A stretch of DNA of 40,615 nucleotides from a virus. The notes under the pieces are model-generated. The model was not told where the DNA came from and searched no databases. It saw only the letters and a list, made by a program, of their open reading frames with translations. Shown in pieces: positions 1-8,138 of the stretch; within the stretch, counting starts at the first letter, position 1; each line of letters begins with the position of its first letter. The stretch is taken from the IMG/VR virus record IMGVR_UViG_3300005608_000012, positions 1-40,615 of that record. One strand, given 5' to 3'. Both the position numbers and the translations under genes were made by a program.

Positions 1-16
1 AAGGGGGTTTTTTATT
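1..16 (+). terminator. 3' half of a terminator cut by the window edge
   Basis: The window opens with AAGGGGG followed by six T. This looks like the right arm and U-tract of an intrinsic terminator whose left arm lies outside the window. The complete terminator after cobS (1159-1180) uses the same G5/C5 stem, which supports the reading. The left arm cannot be seen. Confidence 0.5.
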
Positions 17-48
17 GCTATTGTATATACATAGACACAAGACAACAA

Positions 49-1152
49 ATGCCTTTCACAACTGCAATCCCTGTGACCACACCTGATATAGTCACATACT
101 TAACAACAAACTTCGGCAATGAAGTATCTGTCAAAGAACTACTATCTGCTGCTGATGAGTTTCGTTGTTCACTAGCAACAATCAAGAAACGTCTTAAGAC
201 TTATAAGGTTGCCATTGGTAAGTGGAACCTATCTGTTAAAGAACTAGAGCAAACATTCAAAGCACCTGCTGCTACACCTGCTGTTCAGCAAGTACAATCT
301 GTTCCTCGTTCAGAGCAAATACTTGTTCCAGACATTGACCCTAACTATGTTCCTTTTGGTAACTTCACTGCTGTCAAAAAGATTATCAGTTCAAACGTTT
401 TCTATCCTACATTCATCTCTGGTTTATCTGGTAATGGTAAGACATTCGGTGTAGAACAAGCGTGTGCTCAACTTAAGAAAGACTTTGTAAGAGTCAACAT
501 CACAGTTGAGACAGATGAAGATGATCTTATTGGTGGTTTCCGTTTAGTCAATGGAGATACTGTATGGCACAATGGTCCAGTTATCGAAGCACTTGAGAGA
601 GGTGCTGTCCTTCTCCTTGATGAGATTGACCTAGCATCAAACAAAATTCTTTGCTTACAATCTGTACTAGAAGGTAAAGGTGTATTCCTTAAGAAACTAG
701 GTAGGTATGTAAAACCTGCTAATGGATTCAATGTATTTGCAACTGCTAATACTAAAGGTAAAGGTTCTGACGATGGTAGATTCATCGGCACCAATGTTCT
801 TAACGAAGCATTCCTTGAGAGATTTGCTATCACACTAGAGCAAGAGTATCCAACAGTTACTGTTGAGAATAAGATTCTTACTAAGATCGCTACTGATCTA
901 AAGATCAATGACAAAGACTTTGTATCTCGTCTATGTGATTGGGCACAGGTCATCCGTAAGACATTCAACGATGGCGGTATTGATGAAGTGATCTCTACTC
1001 GTAGACTTGTACACATTATGCGTGCATACTCAATCTTCAATAAGAAAGAAGATGCAATCAAGTACAGCATCAATAGATTCGATGATGAGACTAAGCAAGC
1101 ATTCTTAGAACTCTATGATAAGATAGATGTTGACTTCCAAAAGGAAGACTGA
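49..1152 (+). CDS. cobS: CobS-like MoxR-family AAA+ ATPase
   Basis: AAA+ ATPase of the MoxR/CobS type that cyanophages carry as 'cobS', named after the cobaltochelatase subunit that helps insert cobalt during B12 synthesis. The sequence shows a Walker A motif GLSGNGKT at residues 125-132 and a Walker B motif VLLLDEID at about 187-194. An N-terminal region of about 100 residues contains a small, possibly DNA-binding helical part. No CobT or CobN partner is present in this window. The phage protein could therefore assist a host chelatase or act as a general AAA+ chaperone; that role is inferred. It is followed directly by a terminator and then the gp45 group. Confidence 0.9.
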   Translation: MPFTTAIPVTTPDIVTYLTTNFGNEVSVKELLSAADEFRCSLATIKKRLKTYKVAIGKWNLSVKELEQTFKAPAATPAVQQVQSVPRSEQILVPDIDPNYVPFGNFTAVKKIISSNVFYPTFISGLSGNGKTFGVEQACAQLKKDFVRVNITVETDEDDLIGGFRLVNGDTVWHNGPVIEALERGAVLLLDEIDLASNKILCLQSVLEGKGVFLKKLGRYVKPANGFNVFATANTKGKGSDDGRFIGTNVLNEAFLERFAITLEQEYPTVTVENKILTKIATDLKINDKDFVSRLCDWAQVIRKTFNDGGIDEVISTRRLVHIMRAYSIFNKKEDAIKYSINRFDDETKQAFLELYDKIDVDFQKED

Positions 1153-1158
1153 TATACT

Positions 1159-1180
1159 AAGGGGGTATAAACCCCCTTTT
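1159..1180 (+). terminator. intrinsic terminator after cobS
   Basis: AAGGGGG at 1159-1165 pairs with CCCCCTT at 1172-1178 around a six-base loop, followed by T residues. It separates cobS from the gene starting at 1184, which begins only four bases after the T-run. The hairpin may therefore also affect initiation of that gene. Confidence 0.8.
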
Positions 1181-1183
1181 ATA

Positions 1184-1456
1184 ATGTTCAAGTATGAAGA
1201 GGACAAACTCCTCAAAGAAATTTACAAGTACATTGAAAAGACCTATGAAGGTCACTACTCAAATGGACAAGTACAAACTCTTGACATTATAGAATCGGTT
1301 GGTGATGCTGAAGCATTCTGTAGAAGTAATATTCTAAAGTATGCTTCTCGTTACGACCGCAAGGGAACAGCAAGGAAGGACATTGTTAAAATCGTTCACT
1401 ATGCTATACTCTTATTACACTTCTCTGATAAGTCCGACAACAATGACCCAAGTTAA
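1184..1456 (+). CDS. DUF3310 family small protein
   Basis: A 90-residue protein recognised as DUF3310 (often labelled nucleotide kinase-like in phages, without firm biochemical support). It has the family pattern of a GHYSNGQVQTLDII segment, an AFCRSNILKYASRYDRKG core and a hydrophobic helix VHYAILLLHF near the end. I chose ATG 1184 because an upstream in-frame start at 1127 lies inside cobS and crosses the terminator. The 3' end overlaps the gp45 start by 14 bases, suggesting coupled translation. No function can be read from the sequence beyond the family assignment. Confidence 0.8.
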   Translation: MFKYEEDKLLKEIYKYIEKTYEGHYSNGQVQTLDIIESVGDAEAFCRSNILKYASRYDRKGTARKDIVKIVHYAILLLHFSDKSDNNDPS

Positions 1457-2114
1457 ATTAACTAAATCCACATTCAACACACTTAAAAATTTTGCGACGA
1501 TCAACAAATCTATTGTTATCAATCCTGGTTCTAAAATCCGTACGATCAGTGTTAACAAAAACATATTTGCTTCTGCTGAAGTCGAAGAAGTCTTTCCTAC
1601 ACAAGTCCCCATTTATGACCTCGGTGTATTTCTCTCTGGTCTCTCGATGTTTGAGAACCCTATCTTTGATTTCAGTTCAGACAGTAAGGTTATCATCAAA
1701 GATGAATCGGGTGCGGAATCAAACTTCTTCTACAGCGACCCAGAACTCGTAGTACAACCTCCTAAAGATGGAGTTAAACTACCTGACACTAAGACAGTTA
1801 AGTTTACTCTTAAACCTAATGTGTTAGATAATCTTCTACGTGCAGCATCAGTTTATGCAGTTCAAGATTTATGTTTATATTCCAAGAATGGTTCTCTTGT
1901 ATTAACTGTATGTGATAAAAAGAATGAGACATCTAACAGTTATGAAGTGCCAGTAGGAACAACAACTGAAGATGATCTTTGCTATTGTTTTAAAGTAGAG
2001 AATCTTAGGTTGCAACCCGAAGAATATAATGTTACAATCTATGATAATAGATGTGCTCTATTTGATGCAGTGAATCGTGATCTGCAATACTTTATCGCTC
2101 TTGAACCACAATGA
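1443..2114 (+). CDS. 45: gp45 sliding clamp (DNA polymerase processivity factor)
   Basis: A 223-residue protein matching T4 gp45 (228 residues), the trimeric ring that tethers gp43 polymerase to DNA and, in T4, also activates late transcription. Recognition rests on overall resemblance (N-terminal TKSTFNTLKNFATINKSI, C-terminal FDAVNRDLQYFIALEP) and on its place upstream of the clamp-loader genes. ATG 1443 is chosen because it overlaps the end of the DUF3310 gene and gives the family length; an upstream in-frame start at 1341 lies inside that gene. Because T4 gp45 couples replication to late transcription, the T4-late-like motifs in this window fit with its presence. Confidence 0.92.
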   Translation: MTQVKLTKSTFNTLKNFATINKSIVINPGSKIRTISVNKNIFASAEVEEVFPTQVPIYDLGVFLSGLSMFENPIFDFSSDSKVIIKDESGAESNFFYSDPELVVQPPKDGVKLPDTKTVKFTLKPNVLDNLLRAASVYAVQDLCLYSKNGSLVLTVCDKKNETSNSYEVPVGTTTEDDLCYCFKVENLRLQPEEYNVTIYDNRCALFDAVNRDLQYFIALEPQ

Positions 2115-2389
2115 AACTTAAGAAACACGACACTCCAAAACCAACAGAGAATCCAGAACAACTGTTGGCAAGATTTGAGAAACGTATCCAACAACTCAAT
2201 GCTAGAAAAGATGAGTTGCAAGGGTGGTATGATGAGTATGTAAAACTCGAACAAGATCTTACTAGACTTCAAGGATCAGTTGATGCAGTTACTTACATAG
2301 CAACTGGTAAACTTCCTGGAGACGGAAACCACGGTGGTATGAGAGACCACAAACCTGTAAAGCACGGTAAACTAGACGCACTCGACTAG
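2111..2389 (+). CDS. small charged coiled-coil-like protein, unknown function
   Basis: A 92-residue protein I do not recognise by function. Residues 18-60 form a charged amphipathic helix likely to be a coiled coil (repeated E/K/L/Q). The tail is rich in G, H and K. The ATG overlaps the gp45 stop (ATGA) and its own stop abuts the next start at 2390, so it sits within the gp45-gp44 operon. In T4, small genes in this region include RpbA, an RNA polymerase-binding protein; I see no basis to equate them. Confidence 0.7.
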   Translation: MKLKKHDTPKPTENPEQLLARFEKRIQQLNARKDELQGWYDEYVKLEQDLTRLQGSVDAVTYIATGKLPGDGNHGGMRDHKPVKHGKLDALD

Positions 2390-2851
2390 ATGAAAGAATT
2401 TGATTATGGACTCGATTACAAGAGACTTGATTTTACAGACGAGGAAACTCGTAACCTTTATCGTATTGGAAGAGGAGAACAGGGAGTCCTTTTGGTTCGC
2501 CCTTATACTAATGATATATGTGCTCATTGGAGATTCAAAACTCCAGACGAAGCAGTAACATCATCCAATAAAATTTACTCGATGTATCTCGGTTACAGAG
2601 ATGAAGAGGATTTTATTGGTATGGATATGTGTCGAAAATTCTTGGAGATGGGTTTTACCAGATCAAGACGTTATGCTAATCATAACACAGGCAAGAAATA
2701 TGATGATGAAGGCAATGTAAGACCCCAAGAACCAGATCATATGACAAGTAGGTATGCTAAGTCGGCACAAATATTTAAAAAGATTAGAGATATTGTTGCG
2801 AAATGCGACACCTATGTTAGGATGAGAAAAGAATGGAGATCTAACGAATGA
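2390..2851 (+). CDS. DUF4385 family protein
   Basis: A 153-residue protein recognised as DUF4385 from its dense conserved motifs: DYGLDYKRLDF near the N-terminus, YRIGRGEQGVLLVRPYT at about 26-42, HWRFKTPDEA, and FIGMDMCRKFLEMGFTRSRRYANH at about 76-99. The family is found in bacteria and marine phages. Its biochemical role is not established as far as I know. The strongly conserved Arg/Asp/His cluster would suit an enzyme or nucleic-acid-binding site, which is inference. It starts on the base after the previous stop and overlaps the next gene by four bases. Confidence 0.8.
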   Translation: MKEFDYGLDYKRLDFTDEETRNLYRIGRGEQGVLLVRPYTNDICAHWRFKTPDEAVTSSNKIYSMYLGYRDEEDFIGMDMCRKFLEMGFTRSRRYANHNTGKKYDDEGNVRPQEPDHMTSRYAKSAQIFKKIRDIVAKCDTYVRMRKEWRSNE

Positions 2852-3348
2852 ATATTTTTGTCACAAATGCTGACCCTGTAAAGTCAGCACAGGTATTACC
2901 TGACAAACACATTGTCAAAATGCCACTAGAAACTTGTCAAATGCTTTCTATTGTTGCATCAGAAAAGTGGGGTCACGGTTTTGGTGTTTTACCTAAGTTA
3001 GATGGTGCTCCATACAAAACAGACAAAGGTGCATTTCGTAATCACCCTTGTACAGTATGGGCACAGACATACTTCCGTTGGTTGATAGAACACGGACTTG
3101 CCTTATGTGCAGAGTACACTCATCGTTATGGTAAGACACACAGTTGTCAATATACTATCGAGTGTGCTGATATTATTTTTCCTGATAGTCCTGCACCTAC
3201 AAATTTTGTAAGGGCAATGTATGACGAGTTCAAGTACGATAATACTATCGACACTTTTACAGCATACAAAAGATATATTGCATCTAAACCTTGGGTGTGC
3301 GATAATTATCTTCGTAGACCAGAACGCAAACCTTCTTGGATTTCATAA
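2848..3348 (+). CDS. Pyrimidine dimer DNA glycosylase-like protein (Pyr_excise family)
   Basis: A 166-residue protein resembling the Pyr_excise family. The signs are an N-terminal MNIFVTNADPVKSAQVLPD segment, DKHIVKMPLETCQML, a central HPCTVWAQT and an EYTHRYGKTH motif. T4 endonuclease V (DenV) removes UV-induced pyrimidine dimers, and a sunlit marine phage would plausibly need such repair. The match here is to the broader family rather than to DenV itself, so activity on dimers is inferred. The start overlaps the DUF4385 stop (ATGA) and the stop overlaps the gp44 start (TAATG). Confidence 0.6.
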   Translation: MNIFVTNADPVKSAQVLPDKHIVKMPLETCQMLSIVASEKWGHGFGVLPKLDGAPYKTDKGAFRNHPCTVWAQTYFRWLIEHGLALCAEYTHRYGKTHSCQYTIECADIIFPDSPAPTNFVRAMYDEFKYDNTIDTFTAYKRYIASKPWVCDNYLRRPERKPSWIS

Positions 3349-4289
3349 TGAGTAACTTTTTGTGGGTTGAAAAATACAGACCCAAAACTATTGATGAGTG
3401 TATTCTTCCAGAGAATATAAAAGATGTTTTAAATAAGTTTGTAGAAAAAGGAGAACTACCTAATCTATTATTATCAGGTCCTCCTGGGATTGGAAAGACC
3501 ACTGTTGCAAAAGCAATGTGTGAACAGATTGGTGCAGACTATTATGTAATCAATGGATCTGATGAAGGTAGATTCTTAGACACTGTTAGAAACAATGCAA
3601 AGAATTTTGCATCTACTATGTCTCTAGCATCATCTGCAAGTCATAAGGTAATTATTATTGATGAAGCAGACAATACTACTCACGATGTTCAACTTTTACT
3701 TAGAGCATCTATAGAAGAGTTTAGTAGTAACTGTAGATTTATTTTTACTTGTAACTATAAGAATAAAATTATTGAACCATTACATTCAAGATGTAGTGTA
3801 ATTGATTTTTCAGTTACAGGAAAAGAGAAAGCAACTATTGCAGCAGAATTTTTTACTAGCATAAAAACTATACTAGATAAAGAGCACGTAGGTTATGAAC
3901 CTAAAGTTGTTGCTGCTCTAGTACAGAAATATTTTCCTGACTTTAGAAGAACCTTAAATGAATTGCAAAGGTATTCTTCTATTGGAAAAATTGATACAGG
4001 TGTTCTTGCTGTTCAACAAGCAACCAATCTAAATGATTTAGTAACTCATCTAAAAACAAAAGAGTTTACAAAAATGCGTAAGTGGGTTGTATCTAACTTA
4101 GACAATGATCCCAATTCTATTATGAGAACTATCTATGATTCTCTATATGATCATTTACAACCACAAAGTATTCCACAGGCAGTTCTAATCATTGCTGACT
4201 ATCAATACAAAACTGCATTTGTTGCAGATCAAGAAATTAACCTAGTTGCTTTCCTAACCGAGATGATGATGCAATGTCAATACAAGTAG
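3348..4289 (+). CDS. 44: gp44 clamp loader large subunit (AAA+ ATPase)
   Basis: A 313-residue AAA+ ATPase matching T4 gp44 (319 residues), which with gp62 opens and loads the gp45 clamp at primer ends. Seen directly: the N-terminal WVEKYRP signature, Walker A GPPGIGKT at 44-51, Walker B with DEAD at 105-108 and the SRC motif at 147-149 typical of clamp loaders. ATG 3348 is used because WVEKYRP should lie near the N-terminus and the start overlaps the preceding stop. Unlike T4, the gp62 gene does not follow directly; five genes intervene (4274-7315). Confidence 0.95.
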   Translation: MSNFLWVEKYRPKTIDECILPENIKDVLNKFVEKGELPNLLLSGPPGIGKTTVAKAMCEQIGADYYVINGSDEGRFLDTVRNNAKNFASTMSLASSASHKVIIIDEADNTTHDVQLLLRASIEEFSSNCRFIFTCNYKNKIIEPLHSRCSVIDFSVTGKEKATIAAEFFTSIKTILDKEHVGYEPKVVAALVQKYFPDFRRTLNELQRYSSIGKIDTGVLAVQQATNLNDLVTHLKTKEFTKMRKWVVSNLDNDPNSIMRTIYDSLYDHLQPQSIPQAVLIIADYQYKTAFVADQEINLVAFLTEMMMQCQYK

Positions 4290-4861
4290 GATACGTTCCT
4301 AATCATATAGCAGACTTTATCTATGAGGTCTTGTGTAGAGATAATACCTTTCCGTGGTTCTACCAAGAAAAGACCTCATTTTATAATGGCACTGCTGAAG
4401 TATTACAACTAGATGGATACGAAGAGCATCCATATTTTGCACATACTATTGTCACTGACAATCAGATAAAGTCAAACGCATATGATATAGTATTCGATAA
4501 ACTATGGAAGTATATGGTAAAGAATGTTGATGGAGATTTTGGTGAGTTAATTCGTGTACGTGCAGCAAAGACTATGAAAAATAAAGTACCACCTACACAA
4601 CCACACGTTGACGCACCGTTTGGACATTGGGTTATGATTTACTATGCTGACAATAGTGATGGTCCAACTACAATATATAAAGAAAGGTATGGTGAAAATC
4701 CAGAGAACGTCAGACCTAAACAATACATAGATCCTGAGAAAGGAAAGTATGTAATCTTTGATGGTCGTATGTATCACTCTGGTAATGCACCTAGAAAACA
4801 TTCTTCAAGAACTATCTTGAATATCAATTATTATGGACACACACGAATTCTTTCCAGTTAA
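4274..4861 (+). CDS. 2OG-Fe(II) oxygenase (first of cassette)
   Basis: A 195-residue member of the 2-oxoglutarate/Fe(II) dioxygenase superfamily, which hydroxylates proteins, nucleic acids or small molecules using O2. The facial triad is visible as H111-x-D113 and H168, with R179 about 11 residues later to bind 2-oxoglutarate. The surrounding strands (HWVMIYYADN, GKYVIFDGRMYHSG, RTILNINYY) fit the double-stranded beta helix. The gene overlaps the gp44 end by 16 bases and the next gene by 29 bases, so the cassette is cotranscribed with the clamp loader. The substrate is unknown. Confidence 0.85.
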   Translation: MSIQVGYVPNHIADFIYEVLCRDNTFPWFYQEKTSFYNGTAEVLQLDGYEEHPYFAHTIVTDNQIKSNAYDIVFDKLWKYMVKNVDGDFGELIRVRAAKTMKNKVPPTQPHVDAPFGHWVMIYYADNSDGPTTIYKERYGENPENVRPKQYIDPEKGKYVIFDGRMYHSGNAPRKHSSRTILNINYYGHTRILSS

Positions 4862-5441
4862 GTTTTATTCATTTGATAATAAAGATTTAGTAGAACCTAC
4901 TTTACAGACCCTTATGGAATGTGAACGTGGGTTATTTAATATTCCTAATACTGTAGAGACTACTAAAGGGGATTTATTTGAGAGAGAAGAATTTAAGGAT
5001 ATACATAAATGGTTTGAACAATGTTTGAATGATATAAAAACTGAAGAACAATTACAGTTTGAAGGTAACTTCAAGGTCTGTATGTCTTGGGGAAATGTAA
5101 GTGGACCTGATAGCGGTGGTTGTCATCAAGCACACAGACATCCGTTTTCATACCTGTCTGGTATCTATTACCTCACAGAGGGGTCTCCTACGGTCTTCCA
5201 GGACCCTCTGACACCACGTACGATGAATCAGTTAGAAATTATTAGTGGAACATATGAGAATGCTGTAGCGATAGAACCAACTGTAGGTCAACTATTGATC
5301 TGGCCAAGTTGGATGATTCATTGGTCTGTACCACATCACGGTCCAGAACCACGTGCTGTTATTGCTTGGAATGCTCTACCTGATGGTGGTATTAACTTTG
5401 GTCCTTATGGGCAGAATATGGTAAACCTAAAAGTAAACTAA
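4833..5441 (+). CDS. 2OG-Fe(II) oxygenase-like protein (second of cassette)
   Basis: A 202-residue protein of the phage 2OG-FeII_Oxy_5 type. The metal-binding part reads H101-x-H103 (His in place of the usual Asp), followed by the family's SGIYYL strand at 109-114. The second half has GQLLIWPSWMIHWSVP with H163, and R174. This pattern is typical of the cyanophage group often labelled putative 2OG-Fe(II) oxygenase. It begins within the end of the previous oxygenase (29-base overlap) and shares its last base with the next start, so translation is tightly coupled. The substrate is unknown. Confidence 0.8.
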   Translation: MDTHEFFPVKFYSFDNKDLVEPTLQTLMECERGLFNIPNTVETTKGDLFEREEFKDIHKWFEQCLNDIKTEEQLQFEGNFKVCMSWGNVSGPDSGGCHQAHRHPFSYLSGIYYLTEGSPTVFQDPLTPRTMNQLEIISGTYENAVAIEPTVGQLLIWPSWMIHWSVPHHGPEPRAVIAWNALPDGGINFGPYGQNMVNLKVN

Positions 5442-5977
5442 TGATCTTAACTCCTTTCGGTCCTAAAATTTATCACGATAAAATAGATGAAGAGGTGAGA
5501 CTAGATTTATTGAGATATGCTTTTGAAGCAGAACCATCTCAAGATGCGTCTGGTATATTAGCAGGACAACTAGAAGAACAGTATTACATCTATCCAAGTA
5601 AACGTGACTTAAATGAATTACGTAAGCATATTGGTACATATACTAATCAAAACTATATTGATATAGAACCTATCTGGGTAAATTTTCAACGTGCAGATGA
5701 TTGGCAACCTATACATAATCACGCAGGTGAATTTAGTTTTGTAGTTTATGTAGATATTCCACCTGGAATGTATGATGAACCAGAGATAGCAGGTTCGATC
5801 GTGTTTAACTATGGAGAACAGTTACCACACTCAAGATGTCAGTTTGGTCCTATCAAACCACAGGTAGGTGATATTTTTATTTTTCCTGCTTGGTTAAAAC
5901 ATTGTGTGTATCCCTACAAATCTACTGGACAAAGAGTATCAGTTAGTGGTAATATAATAACAAGATTAAATTCGTAA
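5441..5977 (+). CDS. 2OG-Fe(II) oxygenase-like protein (third of cassette)
   Basis: A 178-residue relative of the preceding gene. It has H92-x-H94 in an IHNHAGEFSFVVYVDIPP segment, then GDIFIFPAWLKHCVYPY with H154, and R165 in GQRVSVSGNI. The order and spacing match the double-stranded beta-helix oxygenases of phages, again with HxH instead of HxD. It lies between the second oxygenase and the adenine methyltransferase with single-base TAATG-type junctions on both sides. Whether HxH preserves iron-dependent chemistry here is not known from sequence alone. Confidence 0.75.
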   Translation: MILTPFGPKIYHDKIDEEVRLDLLRYAFEAEPSQDASGILAGQLEEQYYIYPSKRDLNELRKHIGTYTNQNYIDIEPIWVNFQRADDWQPIHNHAGEFSFVVYVDIPPGMYDEPEIAGSIVFNYGEQLPHSRCQFGPIKPQVGDIFIFPAWLKHCVYPYKSTGQRVSVSGNIITRLNS

Positions 5978-6804
5978 TGAAATCATTGAAGACTCCTCTG
6001 AGGTATCCTGGTGGAAAGTCTAGAGTAGCACCAATGCTCGTGGATAAAATGCCACGTATGACAGAGTACAGAGAACCTTTTCTTGGTGGTGGTTCTACTG
6101 CTATAGAATTTACAAAAAGATATAGAGATATACCTGTATGGGTAAATGACTTATATGTTCCTCTATATAATTTTTGGACAATATTACAGGAAGATCCTGA
6201 TACTTTATCTGATGCCCTAATGGGATTGAAGATGAATCACGATACTCCTGATAAAGCAAGAGAACTATATCACGCAGCAAAGACTAGAGTTAATGACTCT
6301 GATATGTTTTTGTCTGCTGTTTACTTTTGGGTAATGAATAAATGTTCCTACTCAGGTCTAACAGAGAACTCATCATTTTCACCACAGGCATCAGTACAGA
6401 ATTTTACTAAGAAAGGTATTAAGAACTTACCTTACTATGGAGAACTGATTCAAGATTGGAAGATAACTAACTTAGATTATAAAAAATGTTTTGGTGATGA
6501 TGCTTTTCTTTTCTTAGATCCTCCATACGATATTAAAGATTTTTTATATGGTGGTAAAGGTGGAACAATGCACAAAGGTTTTGATCACAGACAGTTTGCA
6601 TATCATTGTACAGAAACAACAAATGACTGGATGATTACTTATAACATCAACGAAAACATTGAAGAATTATTCAAGAAATATACAATAGAAAAATATTCTA
6701 TTACGTATGGAATGCAACACAGAGAAGATAATACTAGAAAGAAAGAATTATTAATTACTAACTATAGTATAAAGTCACCATTAGAGGAGTTGTTCGTTGA
6801 TTGA
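5977..6804 (+). CDS. dam: D12-class N6-adenine DNA methyltransferase (Dam-like)
   Basis: A 275-residue enzyme of the D12 class, which transfers a methyl group from S-adenosylmethionine to N6 of adenine in DNA, commonly at GATC. Visible motifs: PLRYPGGKS at 7-15, the SAM-binding FLGGGS at 35-40 and the catalytic DPPY at 181-184. The length fits T4 Dam (259 residues) and E. coli Dam (278). No cognate restriction enzyme lies beside it, so it looks like a solitary methylase that may protect phage DNA or tune replication. It is embedded among four 2OG oxygenase genes, an unusual setting discussed in the findings. Confidence 0.9.
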   Translation: MKSLKTPLRYPGGKSRVAPMLVDKMPRMTEYREPFLGGGSTAIEFTKRYRDIPVWVNDLYVPLYNFWTILQEDPDTLSDALMGLKMNHDTPDKARELYHAAKTRVNDSDMFLSAVYFWVMNKCSYSGLTENSSFSPQASVQNFTKKGIKNLPYYGELIQDWKITNLDYKKCFGDDAFLFLDPPYDIKDFLYGGKGGTMHKGFDHRQFAYHCTETTNDWMITYNINENIEELFKKYTIEKYSITYGMQHREDNTRKKELLITNYSIKSPLEELFVD

Positions 6805-7315
6805 AGTTATTGATGATTTCTTTCCTAGAAGATTAGTACAGGAAGGATTTTACTATTTGGATTCTTATAATGATTGGGATCACCTAGCAGACTCTCCAGA
6901 AAATGCACACGCATATACTCTAGGCAAAGCATTTGAATATCCAAACTTTGAACCTGTAGCAGATAAATTTTTTAAGTTATTAGATATTGAAGCAAGAAAA
7001 TGTTTGTATAATTGTTTCAGACATTCTGATTGCCCTAAAGCACACGTTGATTCAAATGTAGATCAAGGTGTAACATATCTAATTTATCTTAATCTTGACT
7101 GGAATATTAATATGGGTGGAGAGACCGTCTTTATAAAAGAAGATACTGCTGATATAATTAAATCAGTAGCACCTCATCCAGGTAGAATGATAAAGTTTCA
7201 ATCTATCATTCCACATATGGCAAGACCTCCTGTGAGAGACGCATTTCCACGTAGATATAGTCTTGTCTTTCAAACACATCCTTGCGATGACATTCACCTA
7301 GGAGATTTATTATGA
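6797..7315 (+). CDS. 2OG-Fe(II) oxygenase (prolyl hydroxylase-like, fourth of cassette)
   Basis: A 172-residue oxygenase with a canonical triad: H83-x-D85 (AHVDSN), then GGETVFIKED, PHPGRMIKFQSIIPH with H140, and Arg in PRRYSLVF (about 152-153). The hydrophobic GVTYLIYLNLDW strand matches the prolyl 4-hydroxylase-like 2OG-FeII_Oxy_3 type. The start is TTG 6797, supported by a GAGGAG Shine-Dalgarno sequence about seven bases upstream and an eight-base overlap with dam. It leads by a four-base overlap into gp62. Confidence 0.8.
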   Translation: MIEVIDDFFPRRLVQEGFYYLDSYNDWDHLADSPENAHAYTLGKAFEYPNFEPVADKFFKLLDIEARKCLYNCFRHSDCPKAHVDSNVDQGVTYLIYLNLDWNINMGGETVFIKEDTADIIKSVAPHPGRMIKFQSIIPHMARPPVRDAFPRRYSLVFQTHPCDDIHLGDLL

Positions 7316-7710
7316 GCAAACGTGACGACTATCCTTTAAAGGATTATTTGAATAGTGTTAATCACACTAAAGAAAACTTATTAGAACGTGAAGGTGACTG
7401 GGCAAAGAACTATCCTCCATTCATTGTAAACAAATGTCTTAGTGGTTTTACAGATACAGTTCTGTACGCTAATGAAATGAATGCACACTTTCACTTAGAT
7501 AAAGATCTACAATATTCCTTTTATCTAAATAGCCTTAGGAAGAAACGACGTTTCTCTCCTTGGGAAAGAAAAGAGAAGATAAAGGACTTTGAAATAGTAA
7601 AGAGTTACTTTAAATACTCTGATGAAAAAACCAAGGATGCGTTGAGGATTCTGACAAAGGATCAAATTGATTTGATTAAACTTAAAATGAATACAGGAGG
7701 CAAAAGATGA
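7312..7710 (+). CDS. 62: gp62 clamp loader small subunit
   Basis: A 132-residue protein resembling cyanophage gp62, the small clamp-loader subunit that joins the gp44 tetramer to load gp45 (T4 gp62 is longer, 187 residues). Recognition rests on the YPLKDYLNSVNHTKENLL start, the YPPFIVNKCLSGFTDTVLYAN segment, the helical LRKKRRFSPWERKEK region and the position immediately before regA as in T4. AGGAG lies just ahead of the ATG. It is separated from gp44 by about 3 kb of oxygenase and methylase genes. Confidence 0.85.
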   Translation: MSKRDDYPLKDYLNSVNHTKENLLEREGDWAKNYPPFIVNKCLSGFTDTVLYANEMNAHFHLDKDLQYSFYLNSLRKKRRFSPWERKEKIKDFEIVKSYFKYSDEKTKDALRILTKDQIDLIKLKMNTGGKR

Positions 7711-8138
7711 CTGACGAGAATGTAGAAATCTCGTGGGATCCTGAGCAAATGGTAGAGGTGACTTTACGTCAACCTGATGATTTCCTCAAGGTAAGAGAGA
7801 CACTAACAAGAATTGGAGTTGCTTCTCGTAAAGAGAAAAAACTATTTCAGTCTTGCCATATATTACATAAGAAAGGTAAGTATTATATTGTTCACTTCAA
7901 AGAACTATTTGCTTTAGATGGTAAGCATTCTAATCTAACAACTAATGATGTACAACGTAGGAATCGTATTACAAAACTGTTGTCTGATTGGGGTTTAGTT
8001 GTAATGGTAGATGAGAATAGAGTCGAAGATATTGCACCTTTAAATCAAATCAAGGTTATTTCTTTTAGAGATAAGAAGGAGTGGGTCTTAGAATCTAAAT
8101 ATAACATCGGTAAAAAGAAAGTAACGGAGGAATCTTAA
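7707..8138 (+). CDS. regA: RegA translational repressor
   Basis: A 143-residue homologue of T4 RegA (122 residues), an RNA-binding protein that represses translation of many early phage mRNAs by binding near their start codons. The match includes the DFLKVRETLTRIGVASRKEKKLFQSCHILHK-type region and YYIVHFKELFALDG. The position after gp62 is the T4 order. The start has a strong GGAGG Shine-Dalgarno sequence and overlaps the gp62 stop by four bases. A further coupled small gene follows from a TTG start directly at the stop. Confidence 0.9.
   Translation: MTDENVEISWDPEQMVEVTLRQPDDFLKVRETLTRIGVASRKEKKLFQSCHILHKKGKYYIVHFKELFALDGKHSNLTTNDVQRRNRITKLLSDWGLVVMVDENRVEDIAPLNQIKVISFRDKKEWVLESKYNIGKKKVTEES

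Noticed and set aside
468-1073. A 201-codon open frame on the minus strand opposite cobS
   Set aside because: It lies wholly opposite the clearly coding AAA+ frame, has no ribosome binding site, and its Ser/Leu/Arg-rich product looks like an antisense shadow.
1383-1410. Internal promoter before gp45 (TTGTTA, 16 bases, TATACT)
   Set aside because: The -35 box is weak and the site lies inside the DUF3310 gene. It may be a middle promoter but cannot be supported from one copy.
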